Source: Nitriliruptoraceae bacterium (lineage in GTDB: Bacteria; Actinomycetota; Nitriliruptoria; Nitriliruptorales; Nitriliruptoraceae). From it: DNA of 13,297 bases. The translations under genes and the position numbers were made by a program. Shown here piece after piece: positions 7,591 through 13,297 of this stretch. The notes below the pieces were generated by a model that worked only from the letters and a program-made list of their open reading frames with translations, had not been told where the DNA came from and searched no databases. Position 1 is the stretch's first letter. Every line of letters starts with the position of its first letter. The stretch is from NCBI GenBank assembly GCA_007134165.1, contig SLLJ01000473.1:1-13297 (forward strand). Direction: 5' to 3'.

Positions 7591-8575
7591 AGGTGTTCTC
7601 CCCACGGAAGATCTCGGAGACCGAGGTGTCCTCGAACACCGCGCGCAACGCCGAGGCCAGGATCGGTGCGATGGACAACACCACGAGCTTGTCGTGCCGA
7701 CGCTCGGGGGGGATGGGGATGGTGTTGGTCACCACCACCTTCTCGATCGCGGAGTTGGCCAGCCGCTCGGCCGCCGGCCCGGAGAACAGCGGGTGGGTGG
7801 CGCAGGCGATCACGCTGCGCGCACCGTGCTCCTTGAGTTTCTCGGCGGCGCCCACGATGGTGCCGGCGGTGTCGATCATGTCGTCGATGAGGATCGCGTC
7901 GAGCCCTTCGACGTCACCAACGACGTCGAGGGTGACCGCCACGTTCTGCTGCTTGGGGTCGCGCTTCTTGTGCAGGATGGCGATGGGGGCGTCGAGGTGA
8001 CCGGAGAACTTCTCGGTCAGCCGCACCCGACCAGCGTCCGGCGACACGATCACCCGGCGGTCGTGCTCGGTGTTCTCCTCGATCCACTGCACCAGCAGCG
8101 GCAGGGCCGTGAGATGGTCGAAGGGATCGTCGAAGAAGCCCTGGATCTGCCCGGTGTGCAGGTCGACCGACATGATGCGGTCCACCCCCACCGTCTCGTA
8201 CATGTCGGCGATCGCCTTGGCGACGATCGCCTCGCGCGACAACGCCTTCTTGTCGGAGCGGGAGTAGCCGTAGTAGGGAACCACCGCGACCGTGCGCTTG
8301 GCGGACGCCCGCTTGAGCGCATCGATCATGATCAACTGCTCGATGATGAAGTCGTTGACGCTCATCCCGCCGGGCAGCGACACATGCGACTGGATCACGA
8401 AGGCGTCGGTCCCCCGCACCGACTCGGGGAAGCGGGCGTAGAGTTCACCATTGGCGAACCGGGCGAGTTTGACCTCCCCGACGCGCATCCCGAGGTGGTC
8501 GGCCACCTCGCGCGCGAGCTGCGGGTAGGAGGACCCGCTGAAGATCATCATCCGCTTCTTGGTGGCGACTTCCAT
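7589..8575 (-). CDS. prs: Ribose-phosphate pyrophosphokinase (PRPP synthetase)
   Basis: A 328-aa cytosolic enzyme converting ribose 5-phosphate and ATP to PRPP for nucleotide, His and Trp synthesis. Conserved features are FSGSSYPQLA (12–21), the flexible catalytic loop YGYSRSDKKALSREAIVAK (102–120), SVDLHTGQIQGFFD (136–149) with its metal-binding His, HKKR (202–205), and the PRPP-binding loop LIDDMIDTAGTIVGAAEKL (229–247). The catalytic loop reads SRSDKK rather than the common ARQDKK or ARQDRK, a mild variation that keeps Arg and Asp. The ATG at 8575 has GAGG at 8582–8585, 6 nt upstream. It follows glmU by 94 bp, the classical glmU–prs pairing. Confidence 0.97.
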   Translation of the reverse strand: MEVATKKRMMIFSGSSYPQLAREVADHLGMRVGEVKLARFANGELYARFPESVRGTDAFVIQSHVSLPGGMSVNDFIIEQLIMIDALKRASAKRTVAVVPYYGYSRSDKKALSREAIVAKAIADMYETVGVDRIMSVDLHTGQIQGFFDDPFDHLTALPLLVQWIEENTEHDRRVIVSPDAGRVRLTEKFSGHLDAPIAILHKKRDPKQQNVAVTLDVVGDVEGLDAILIDDMIDTAGTIVGAAEKLKEHGARSVIACATHPLFSGPAAERLANSAIEKVVVTNTIPIPPERRHDKLVVLSIAPILASALRAVFEDTSVSEIFRGENT

Positions 8576-8669
8576 GCCGGGCCTCGTCGCGCGGGGTCGC
8601 TGGTCGGGCAGACCGTACTCCCCGTCGCCCGTCGCTGCACGTGGCGGTCAACTCACCGTCACCACCCCG

Positions 8670-10106
8670 TCACCGGTTGGCGGTCCCCTCGTCGCGTTGC
8701 GCGCGGCGACGCTCGGCCCAGCCATCCTTGGTGGTCTGGCGGGACCGGGCGATACCAAGGGCCCCGGCCGGCAGGTCCTCGGTGATGGTCGATCCTGCCG
8801 CGGTGTAGGCACCGTGCCCAATCGTGACCGGGGCCACCAGCATCGTGTCGCAGCCGATGAACGCACCGTCCTCGATGGTCGTGTGGGACTTGGTGTGTCC
8901 GTCGTAGTTGACCGTGATCACCCCGCAGGCCACGTTGACGCCGGTCCCGATGGTGGCGTCCCCGACATACGCAAGGTGTGGCAGCTTGGAGCGCTCTCCC
9001 ACCGTGACGTTCTTGGTCTCCACGTAGGCGCCGACCTTCGCGCCTGCCTCGAGGACGGTGCCGGCACGCAGGTGACTGAAGGGTCCCACGCTGCAGCGCT
9101 CACCGATGACCGCATCCTGAGCGCGCGTGGAGTGCACGCTCGCGCCGGGACCGACCGCACAGCGGGTGAGGTGGGTGTCGGGGCCGATCACCGACCCCTC
9201 GCCGATCCGGGTGCCGGCCTCGAGCACCGTGCCGGGCAGCAGCACCGCCTCACGCGCCACCTCGACGTCCACGTCGAGCCAGACCGCCGCCGGATCGGGG
9301 ATGTTCACCCCGACCTCGATCAGCAGGTGATCGAGGTGGCGGCGACGCAGGACCGCGGCGGCATCGGCGAGTTGGCGCCGATCGTTGACGCCAGCGATCT
9401 CCGATTCGGGCGCGAGTACGGGTACCGGCGCCTGACCCGTCCGGGCCAGCGCCGCGACGACGTCGGTGAGGTAGAGCTCACCCTGGGCGTTGTCGTCCTC
9501 AAGACCGGCGAGCGCCTCGCCGAGCAGCACCCGGTCGATGAGGTACATGCCGGCGTTGATCACCGTCAGTTGGCGCTGCTCGTCGGTGGCATCGCGTTCC
9601 TCGACGATCTCGACCGCCCGGCCGTTGTTGTCGTGGACCACGCGGCCGTAGCCCGAGGGGTCGGCGAGGTCGGCGGTGAGCAGGGCACCGCACGGCGCAT
9701 CGGCTGCGCTGAGACCGTCGGCATCACCGTCACCCGCGACCTCCAGCAGTTGCCCGAGCGTGGCGCCGGTGAGCAACGGGGTGTCGCCGGGCACGATGAG
9801 CACCCGTTGGATGTGCTCGGCGAGCGCGGGCATCGCCGCCTGCACCGCGTGGCCGGTGCCCCGCTGCTCGGCCTGCAGTGCGGTGGTGAGCCGGCGCAAA
9901 CCGGCGTGGGACACCTCCTCGGCCACCTCCTCGGCCTGGTGGCCGACCACCACCACGATCTGCCCGAGGTCCAGCGGACGCAGCGCCTCGAGCACGAAGC
10001 GCACCAGGGTCCGACCGGCGGCGCGGTGCAGGACCTTGGCCCGGTCCGAACGGAAGCGGGTTCCCATGCCGGCGGCGAGTACGACGGCAGCGACATCCTG
10101 GGGCAC
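8670..10106 (-). CDS. glmU: Bifunctional GlmU: GlcNAc-1-P uridyltransferase / GlcN-1-P acetyltransferase
   Basis: A 478-aa enzyme making UDP-GlcNAc for peptidoglycan. The N-terminal uridyltransferase has LAAGMGTRFRSDRAKVLH (10–27), QRGTGHAV (81–88), GDTPLL (107–112), GYGR (152–155) and ELYLTD (210–215). The C-terminal left-handed β-helix (about 260–450) carries the acetyltransferase site, PHLAYVGDA (376–384) with its catalytic His and NYDGHTKSHT (400–409). Residue 23 is Ala where Pro is usual before KVLH; the Lys is kept. The GTG start at 10106 is chosen over an in-frame ATG at 10154 because it aligns with the family and has a near-ideal Shine-Dalgarno seven bases upstream. It follows the ADP-ribosylglycohydrolase gene by 65 bp on the same strand and may be co-transcribed with it. 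Confidence 0.97.
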   Translation of the reverse strand: MPQDVAAVVLAAGMGTRFRSDRAKVLHRAAGRTLVRFVLEALRPLDLGQIVVVVGHQAEEVAEEVSHAGLRRLTTALQAEQRGTGHAVQAAMPALAEHIQRVLIVPGDTPLLTGATLGQLLEVAGDGDADGLSAADAPCGALLTADLADPSGYGRVVHDNNGRAVEIVEERDATDEQRQLTVINAGMYLIDRVLLGEALAGLEDDNAQGELYLTDVVAALARTGQAPVPVLAPESEIAGVNDRRQLADAAAVLRRRHLDHLLIEVGVNIPDPAAVWLDVDVEVAREAVLLPGTVLEAGTRIGEGSVIGPDTHLTRCAVGPGASVHSTRAQDAVIGERCSVGPFSHLRAGTVLEAGAKVGAYVETKNVTVGERSKLPHLAYVGDATIGTGVNVACGVITVNYDGHTKSHTTIEDGAFIGCDTMLVAPVTIGHGAYTAAGSTITEDLPAGALGIARSRQTTKDGWAERRRAQRDEGTANR

Positions 10107-10113
10107 GGCGAAA

Positions 10114-10119
10114 CCTCCT
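10114..10119 (-). promoter_or_regulatory. Ribosome binding site of glmU (decides the start)
   Basis: AGGAGG on the minus strand lies exactly 7 nt before the GTG at 10106. It fixes the glmU start there rather than at the in-frame ATG at 10154. Confidence 0.85.
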
Positions 10120-10171
10120 CGAGGCGGGGATGCATCTGACCGTAGCGGCCGCACCCGACCATGGCCCGGAC

Positions 10172-11134
10172 CTACCTGCCCGACCCGGGCTGCTCACCGG
10201 CGACAGGCAGCGCGAGCAGCGCATCCGCCAGCGCCTGGATCCGGTCGCGGGCTTCGAGCCGGTCAAGCAGTGCCGGCGGCAGCGACGACGCTCCGCGGTG
10301 CGCCCCACCGATGGCGCCGGCCATCGACGCGACGGTGTCGGTGTCACCTCCCAACGTGATCGCCGTCCGGATCGTGTCCAGCGTGGACGCGCCGGCAGCG
10401 GCCAGCGCCACCGCGGCGGGCACCGACTCCCGCGCCAGCACCGAACTGCCGATTCGCTCGGCATGGGCAGCGCACACCTGGAGCCCGGGTTCGAGCGCCA
10501 GCAGGTCGCGCCAGGCCGCAGCGATGGCCACGTCGAGGTCGCTGTTCCCCGGTGGCTCGGGCAGCACCAGACGGGTGGCCGGGTCGGTCATCAAAGCGGT
10601 GCGGATCACCACGGCGAGCAGCACCGCCGCATCGCGGCCCTGGGGGTGAGCGTGGGTCACCAGCGACTGCTCCGCGGCGAGCGCGGCCGCGCGGTCGGCG
10701 TCGGCGTGGCCGGCCACCGCGGCGGGCGCCACCCGCATCGCCGCGCCGTTACCCCACGACCCGGATCCGCCGAACAGCCGCGCCGCCGCCTCGACGTAGA
10801 GCACGCCCTCGGCGGCCATCGCGTACACCTGCGGGGGTCCGGAGCCGTACCCGCGCCAGGGCTCGGCGTCGTAGGCGGCCGCGAACACTGCGCCGAGGTG
10901 CTGGGGATCGACGGCTGCGTCGCGTTCGACCAGCGCATCACCGAGCGCGAGCATCATGTGGGTGTCGTCGGTCCAACGCAGCGGCTCCGAACCGTCGAGC
11001 AGTGCGTCGACCCGGGCCGGATCCACGCGGGGCGCACCCTCGAAGGGTCGGCCGATGGCGTCGCCAAGCGCGGCACCGAGCAACGCACCGCGCGCCGCGT
11101 CACGCAGGCCATCTGTCGGAGTGCTGCCGGTCAT
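10172..11134 (-). CDS. ADP-ribosylglycohydrolase family protein (ARH3/DraG-like)
   Basis: A 320-aa all-α hydrolase of the ADP-ribosylglycohydrolase family, predicted to remove ADP-ribose from a modified substrate using two Mg ions. Visible metal-site motifs are GALLGAALGDAIGRPFEG (16–33), WTDDTHMM (54–61) and ITLGGDTDTVASMAGAIGGA (259–278). GSGSWGNGAAMRV (123–135) followed by THAHPQGRDAA (160–170) is more like the ARH3 branch than DraG. The ATG at 11134 has a purine-rich leader with GGGGAG (11140–11145) and AGGAGG (11144–11149). Continuing the frame upstream only reads antisense through the neighbouring gene's repeats. It is divergent from the 308-aa gene and 65 bp upstream of glmU. The target (protein, nucleic acid or free ADP-ribose derivative) cannot be told. 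Confidence 0.9.
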   Translation of the reverse strand: MTGSTPTDGLRDAARGALLGAALGDAIGRPFEGAPRVDPARVDALLDGSEPLRWTDDTHMMLALGDALVERDAAVDPQHLGAVFAAAYDAEPWRGYGSGPPQVYAMAAEGVLYVEAAARLFGGSGSWGNGAAMRVAPAAVAGHADADRAAALAAEQSLVTHAHPQGRDAAVLLAVVIRTALMTDPATRLVLPEPPGNSDLDVAIAAAWRDLLALEPGLQVCAAHAERIGSSVLARESVPAAVALAAAGASTLDTIRTAITLGGDTDTVASMAGAIGGAHRGASSLPPALLDRLEARDRIQALADALLALPVAGEQPGSGR

Positions 11135-11243
11135 GGCCTCTCCCCTCCTCGCTGGTTGTCCACAACCCCTTCGTCTGCTCCCTGGAGGACGAGGGGCGGC
11201 GTCCGTAGCCTGCCAGCGATCCCGACCACGAGGATGCCACGCC
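11135..11243. promoter_or_regulatory. Divergent promoter region between ADP-ribosylglycohydrolase and the 308-aa gene
   Basis: This 109-bp spacer separates two divergent starts. It holds the minus-strand ribosome binding site (11138–11150), a palindrome at 11154–11167 and, on the plus strand, a weak −10-like TAGCCT (11206–11211) with no good −35. Promoters for both genes are expected here from the layout; their exact positions are inference. Confidence 0.4.
11154..11167. promoter_or_regulatory. Palindrome GGTTGT-CC-ACAACC containing a perfect DnaA-box sequence
   Basis: Six-bp perfect arms flank a 2-nt centre, and TTGTCCACA at 11156–11164 equals the DnaA box preferred in high-GC actinobacteria. 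It sits midway between two divergent starts. It could be a DnaA site, another regulator's operator, or chance; a single box is not an origin. Confidence 0.35.
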
Positions 11244-12170
11244 GTGCAACCCGCGCCACTCCCGCCTGATCGCGAACCTGATCGCGCCCCTGATCGCGAA
11301 CCTGATCGCGCCCCTGATCGCGTCCCGGGGCGCACCCCTGATCGCACCCCTGATCGCGTCCCGGGGCGCACCCCTGATCGCGAACACTCCCTCACCCCCG
11401 AGCAGGCGGCCGAGCTCGTCCGCGATCACGTCGCCGCCCACGGCCTCGATGGCATCGGTGCGTTCATCACGGACCACAAACTGGCGGCCGTCTCCGACGA
11501 CCGCACGGATGACGACGGTGCGGTACCGACCCGGCACCTGAGCCTTGACGAGGTGTACGACGAGTGGCGGTGGGAGACCGAGGAGGAGCTCATCGGACAT
11601 CTCCTGCACGTCGCACTGCGCTCGTTCCGGGCGGCGAGGCCACCCCCGTCCGTGCTCGCGGCTGCGGTGGCACGGCTCAGCGTGGCGCTCGACGGCGAGG
11701 TCCGGACGGCCCCGGCGCCGCTCCCGGTGCCGCTCCCGGACATCACGCGCCCGGACATCACGCGCCCGGAGCGACCCAACAGCGACACCGACGCATTCCG
11801 GCTGTCGAGCTTCGTCGCCGACACCTTCGACGGCTGCTATCACGACCACCTCGCGCCCTTCGGCCTCTCTGGCCGTCAGGCCCCGACCCCGTCCGAGTGG
11901 GTCGGCGTGATCCTCGGGCTCGAGCGCTCGGGTCCGGGCGCCGTGACGAGCCCGCAAAGCTTCATCGCGGACATCGATTTCTGCCCGCTGCTCACCGGCC
12001 CCCCGACCGGCGAGAACCGGGTCCGAGAGTTGACCGCGTTCTTCGGGCTGCTGCTGCCCGCCTGGGAGTGCGCCGGCGTTGTCGAGCGCGACGATCAGGG
12101 CGTCGCACGGCTGACGGGGTTGGGGACCTGGGTGCTGGCCCGGGCCGCGAATCTGGCCTGGGGATACTGA
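11244..12170 (+). CDS. Unrecognised 308-aa protein with N-terminal PDRx repeat tract
   Basis: I do not recognise the family. GTG at 11244 is the likely start: GAGGAT at 11230–11235 lies 8 nt upstream, and earlier in-frame starts fall inside the opposite-strand hydrolase gene. Residues 8–47 are ten tetrapeptides (PDRE, PDRA, PDRV, PGRT, PDRT). A helical, acidic region follows (SLTPEQAAELVRDHVAAHGL, 49–68; HLSLDEVYDEWRWETEEELI, 98–117), then a Pro-rich linker with duplicated PDITR (about 156–178). The C-terminal part (about 185–308) includes ELTAFFGLLLPAWECAGVVE (262–281) and ARLTGLGTWVLA (288–299), which reads like a small winged-helix end (low confidence). No signal peptide or membrane segment is seen. 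It is a soluble protein of unknown role, divergent from the ADP-ribosylglycohydrolase gene. Confidence 0.72.
   Translation: MQPAPLPPDREPDRAPDREPDRAPDRVPGRTPDRTPDRVPGRTPDREHSLTPEQAAELVRDHVAAHGLDGIGAFITDHKLAAVSDDRTDDDGAVPTRHLSLDEVYDEWRWETEEELIGHLLHVALRSFRAARPPPSVLAAAVARLSVALDGEVRTAPAPLPVPLPDITRPDITRPERPNSDTDAFRLSSFVADTFDGCYHDHLAPFGLSGRQAPTPSEWVGVILGLERSGPGAVTSPQSFIADIDFCPLLTGPPTGENRVRELTAFFGLLLPAWECAGVVERDDQGVARLTGLGTWVLARAANLAWGY
11265..11384 (+). repeat. Ten tandem 12-nt units encoding PDRx / PGRT
   Basis: The dominant unit is CCTGATCGCGAA with variable last bases (GAA, GCC, GTC, ACC). Two units are instead CCGGGGCGCACC, at 11325–11336 and 11361–11372. Three consecutive units (11337–11372) repeat the order seen at 11301–11336 with only one base changed, showing 36-nt higher-order duplication on top of 12-nt units. 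The array stays in frame throughout. Confidence 0.95.
11736..11765 (+). repeat. 15-nt direct tandem duplication (PDITR ×2)
   Basis: CCGGACATCACGCGC is present twice, perfectly and head to tail, at 11736–11750 and 11751–11765, in frame with the 308-aa gene. It follows a smaller Pro-rich duplication (PLPVPLP) in the same linker. Confidence 0.9.
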
Positions 12171-12225
12171 GGTTCGCGAGCGGGGCGAGCGAGGCCAGGC
12201 CGCGGCGCAGCACGAACCCCGCGGC

Positions 12226-12320
12226 GCGGCACGAACCTTCCGCCCGCGAGAGCTTCTGACCACGGCACCGAGCGACACGGCCCGAACCTCGCGCCAGCGA
12301 CAGTTTCCGACCCCAGCACC
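12226..12320. repeat. 44-nt repeats, first pair (R1 12226–12269, R2 12277–12320)
   Basis: R1 and R2 align without gaps over 44 nt, starts 51 bp apart. Shared core: CGAACCT near position 8, GCGA at 21–24, TTC at 29–31 and GACC at 33–36. R1 shares a perfect 24-nt run (12226–12249) with R3 (12420–12443). A partial extra copy starts near 12207 (GCAGCACGAACC). Confidence 0.85.
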
Positions 12321-12357
12321 CGGCGGCACCCGGCAACACCCGGCGACACCCGGCGGA
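12318..12357. repeat. Four 10-nt tandem units (ACCCGGCxxx)
   Basis: ACCCGGCGGC, ACCCGGCAAC, ACCCGGCGAC and ACCCGGCGGA lie head to tail, directly after repeat R2. They are non-coding as far as I can tell. Confidence 0.85.
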
Positions 12358-12419
12358 GCTCCATGAATCCCGCGACGCGACACGAAAGCCGCAACCCGGC
12401 ACGTCCCCCCTCCCCCGCT

Positions 12420-12514
12420 GCGGCACGAACCTTCCGCCCGCGACGGTTTCTGACCGCGTCATGCGCCAGGGCCGCACGAAACCCTCGTCAGCGAGCGCTT
12501 CTGACCCCGGCACT
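12420..12514. repeat. 44-nt repeats, second pair (R3 12420–12463, R4 12471–12514)
   Basis: R3 and R4 are 51 bp apart, exactly like R1 and R2, and the second pair lies 194 bp after the first. All four align gaplessly. A degraded half-copy follows at about 12530–12550 (CACGGTTTGCGACC). Confidence 0.85.
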
Positions 12515-12702
12515 CGACGAGATCGACGACCCACGCACGGTTTGCGACCGTTGCCGGCGGCCGGGTGGCTGGGGGGCAGGGGATCGAACCGCACCGGACG
12601 GGTCCCGTTGGGTGGGCCTCAGTGCCCGATCATGCCTCCGAACAGGGGGAACGCGCTTCGACCGTCCTCACCCGTTCCGGTCGGTGCTGACCACATCCAG
12701 CT

Positions 12703-12731
12703 CGTTCGTGGTCACGCCGTGGTCACGAACG
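12703..12731. promoter_or_regulatory. 29-bp dyad upstream of the AbiEi-like gene
   Basis: Arms CGTTCGTG (12703–12710) and CACGAACG (12724–12731) are perfect complements. Inside, CACG and CGTG pair around a central C, with only GT/GT mismatches between. The site also reads as two adjacent CGTGGTCACG copies. It looks like a regulator binding site, centred about 88 bp before the ATG at 12805. Confidence 0.45.
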
Positions 12732-12773
12732 GGCACCGCCACCGTCCGCCGCTGGTCGCTCTCCGCTTCGTTT

Positions 12774-12833
12774 CTTCACGTCAAGTGCTATCTTCACGAC
12801 TGTCATGAAGAATCGAACTGGAGTGAAGATAGC
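12774..12833. promoter_or_regulatory. Operator-like repeat cluster overlapping the start of the AbiEi-like gene
   Basis: A perfect 11-bp inverted repeat, GCTATCTTCAC (12787–12797) and GTGAAGATAGC (12823–12833), flanks the ATG at 12805. CTTCACG occurs at 12774 and 12792 (18 bp apart), and inverted GAAGA at 12807 and 12825 (also 18 bp apart). A weak −10-like TATCTT (12789–12794) lies so close to the ATG that the mRNA may be leaderless. Self-repression by the encoded regulator is the likely reading. Confidence 0.55.
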
Positions 12834-13297
12834 GGGAGCGTTCGACGTCGACACGCTCCGGATCCTCCGTGCGCTGCCCGGCGTCGACGTCGTCTCGACC
12901 GACGACGCACCGGGGTTTGCGGTCCTGACCACCGCCGGGACGACACAGCGCCTCACGATCGCGACCAACGCGCGGCTCAACGCCGGCGCGGCACGACAGC
13001 TCATCACGGACGGCACCGAGCTCGGCGCCCCGCTCCTGGTCGTCGCGGGCCGGACCACGGCGGATGCCCGCGCGCTGCTGCGCGAGCACGGCGTCGGGAT
13101 CGTCGATGGCCAAGGCAACGCCTACATCGAGCTGCCCGGCGTCGTGATCCACGTCACTGGCGATAACACCCGGCCGGCACCTCGACCGCCGACGCGGCTG
13201 ACCGGCAAGGCCGGTGTCGTGGCGCAGGCGCTGCTGCTCGACCCCGAGCGCGCGTGGGGGGTCAGCGCCCTCGCGGAGGTCGCCCGGGTCTCGACCG
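12805..13297 (+). CDS. AbiEi_2-like antitoxin/transcriptional regulator, 5' part only
   Basis: The open frame from ATG 12805 runs 164 codons to the window edge without a stop. It starts MKNRTGVKIAGAFDVDTLRI. A central α/β region (about 35–118) ends in GVGIVDGQGNAYIELPGVVI (96–115), the D-x-x-GNAY-I-x-x-PG pattern I associate with AbiEi_2-type proteins of type IV toxin–antitoxin loci. A linker (119–131) leads into TGKAGVVAQALLLDPERAWG (133–152), then VSALAEVARVST, the start of a winged helix-turn-helix. GTG 12823 is an alternative start but would lie within the inverted repeat. No Shine-Dalgarno precedes the ATG. The assignment rests on remembered family patterns; it could be another winged-helix regulator. 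If correct, an AbiEii-like nucleotidyltransferase may follow beyond 13297. Confidence 0.6.
   Translation, partial: MKNRTGVKIAGAFDVDTLRILRALPGVDVVSTDDAPGFAVLTTAGTTQRLTIATNARLNAGAARQLITDGTELGAPLLVVAGRTTADARALLREHGVGIVDGQGNAYIELPGVVIHVTGDNTRPAPRPPTRLTGKAGVVAQALLLDPERAWGVSALAEVARVST

Larger units (their letters stand above)
12171..12804. other. 634-bp intergenic region rich in repeats
   Basis: No convincing gene is present. The left half holds four 44-nt repeats and a 10-nt tandem run; the right part (about 12560–12804) holds a 29-bp dyad and the promoter/operator area of the next gene. Open frames on either strand across the repeats lack ribosome binding sites and protein-family resemblance. 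Confidence 0.7.

Noticed and set aside
11135..11395. N-terminal extension of the ADP-ribosylglycohydrolase reading frame (Arg/Ser/Gly repeats)
   Set aside because: It is the antisense of the PDRx repeats in the 308-aa gene, the family homology starts at the ATG at 11134, and that ATG has a good ribosome binding site.
12226..12514. CRISPR array
   Set aside because: The repeats are diverged, the gaps between them are 7 and 99 nt rather than uniform spacers, and there are no cas genes.
12581..12590. tRNA T-loop-like sequence (GGTTCGATCC on the minus strand), possible tRNA remnant or attachment site
   Set aside because: The flanking bases do not form a T-stem, acceptor stem or anticodon arm, and no integrase is visible.
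11992..12594. Minus-strand open frames across the 44-nt repeats with repeated SExxA..RF peptides
   Set aside because: The two repeat pairs fall in different frames, there is no ribosome binding site, and the frames overlap the 308-aa gene antisense. They are kept only as part of the repeat finding.
12363..13166. Plus-strand open frame of 267 codons
   Set aside because: Its first half reads through the 44-nt repeats and its second half is an out-of-frame shadow of the AbiEi-like gene; the Arg-rich product resembles no family.

Overview
The window looks like the chromosome of a high-GC Actinomycetota bacterium. The bases are strongly G+C-rich throughout, several starts are GTG, and the gene order glmU–prs–rplY(CTC/TL5 type)–pth–DUF4191 membrane protein–mfd is the arrangement known from actinobacteria. 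Genus or species cannot be read from this sequence.

Left edge (1–1927): the 5' part of an exonuclease III gene (minus strand, running off the left edge) is divergent from a complete MFS transporter gene (plus strand). The exonuclease carries an in-frame tandem insertion of the tetrapeptide DQPA exactly where the window begins. A 141-bp gap (1787–1927) separates the MFS gene from the convergent end of mfd.

Core block (1928–10106, minus strand, read right to left): glmU makes UDP-GlcNAc. prs makes PRPP. Two perfect GC hairpins follow prs. Then come rplY (ribosomal protein L25/CTC), pth (peptidyl-tRNA hydrolase), a two-helix DUF4191 membrane protein and mfd (transcription-repair coupling factor). 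The last two genes overlap by 4 nt. This is housekeeping sequence: cell-wall precursor and nucleotide synthesis, translation, and DNA repair.

Right part (10107–13297): this is less ordinary. An ARH3-like ADP-ribosylglycohydrolase gene (minus) is divergent from an unrecognised 308-aa gene (plus) across 109 bp that hold a palindrome containing a perfect TTGTCCACA DnaA-box sequence. The 308-aa protein starts with ten tandem 12-nt units (PDRx/PGRT tetrapeptides). It is followed by a 634-bp gap with no convincing gene. That gap contains four gapless 44-nt repeats arranged as two pairs (51 bp within each pair, 194 bp between pairs), a run of 10-nt tandem repeats and a 29-bp dyad. The window ends inside a gene starting at 12805 whose product resembles AbiEi_2-type (type IV toxin–antitoxin) regulators. 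Its start codon lies inside a perfect 11-bp inverted repeat, which looks like an autoregulatory operator.

The most noteworthy points are the in-frame 12-nt tetrapeptide repeats in two unrelated genes, the 44-nt repeat family, and the operator-flanked AbiEi-like gene whose likely partner lies beyond the window. No complete new defence or biosynthetic system is visible within the window.
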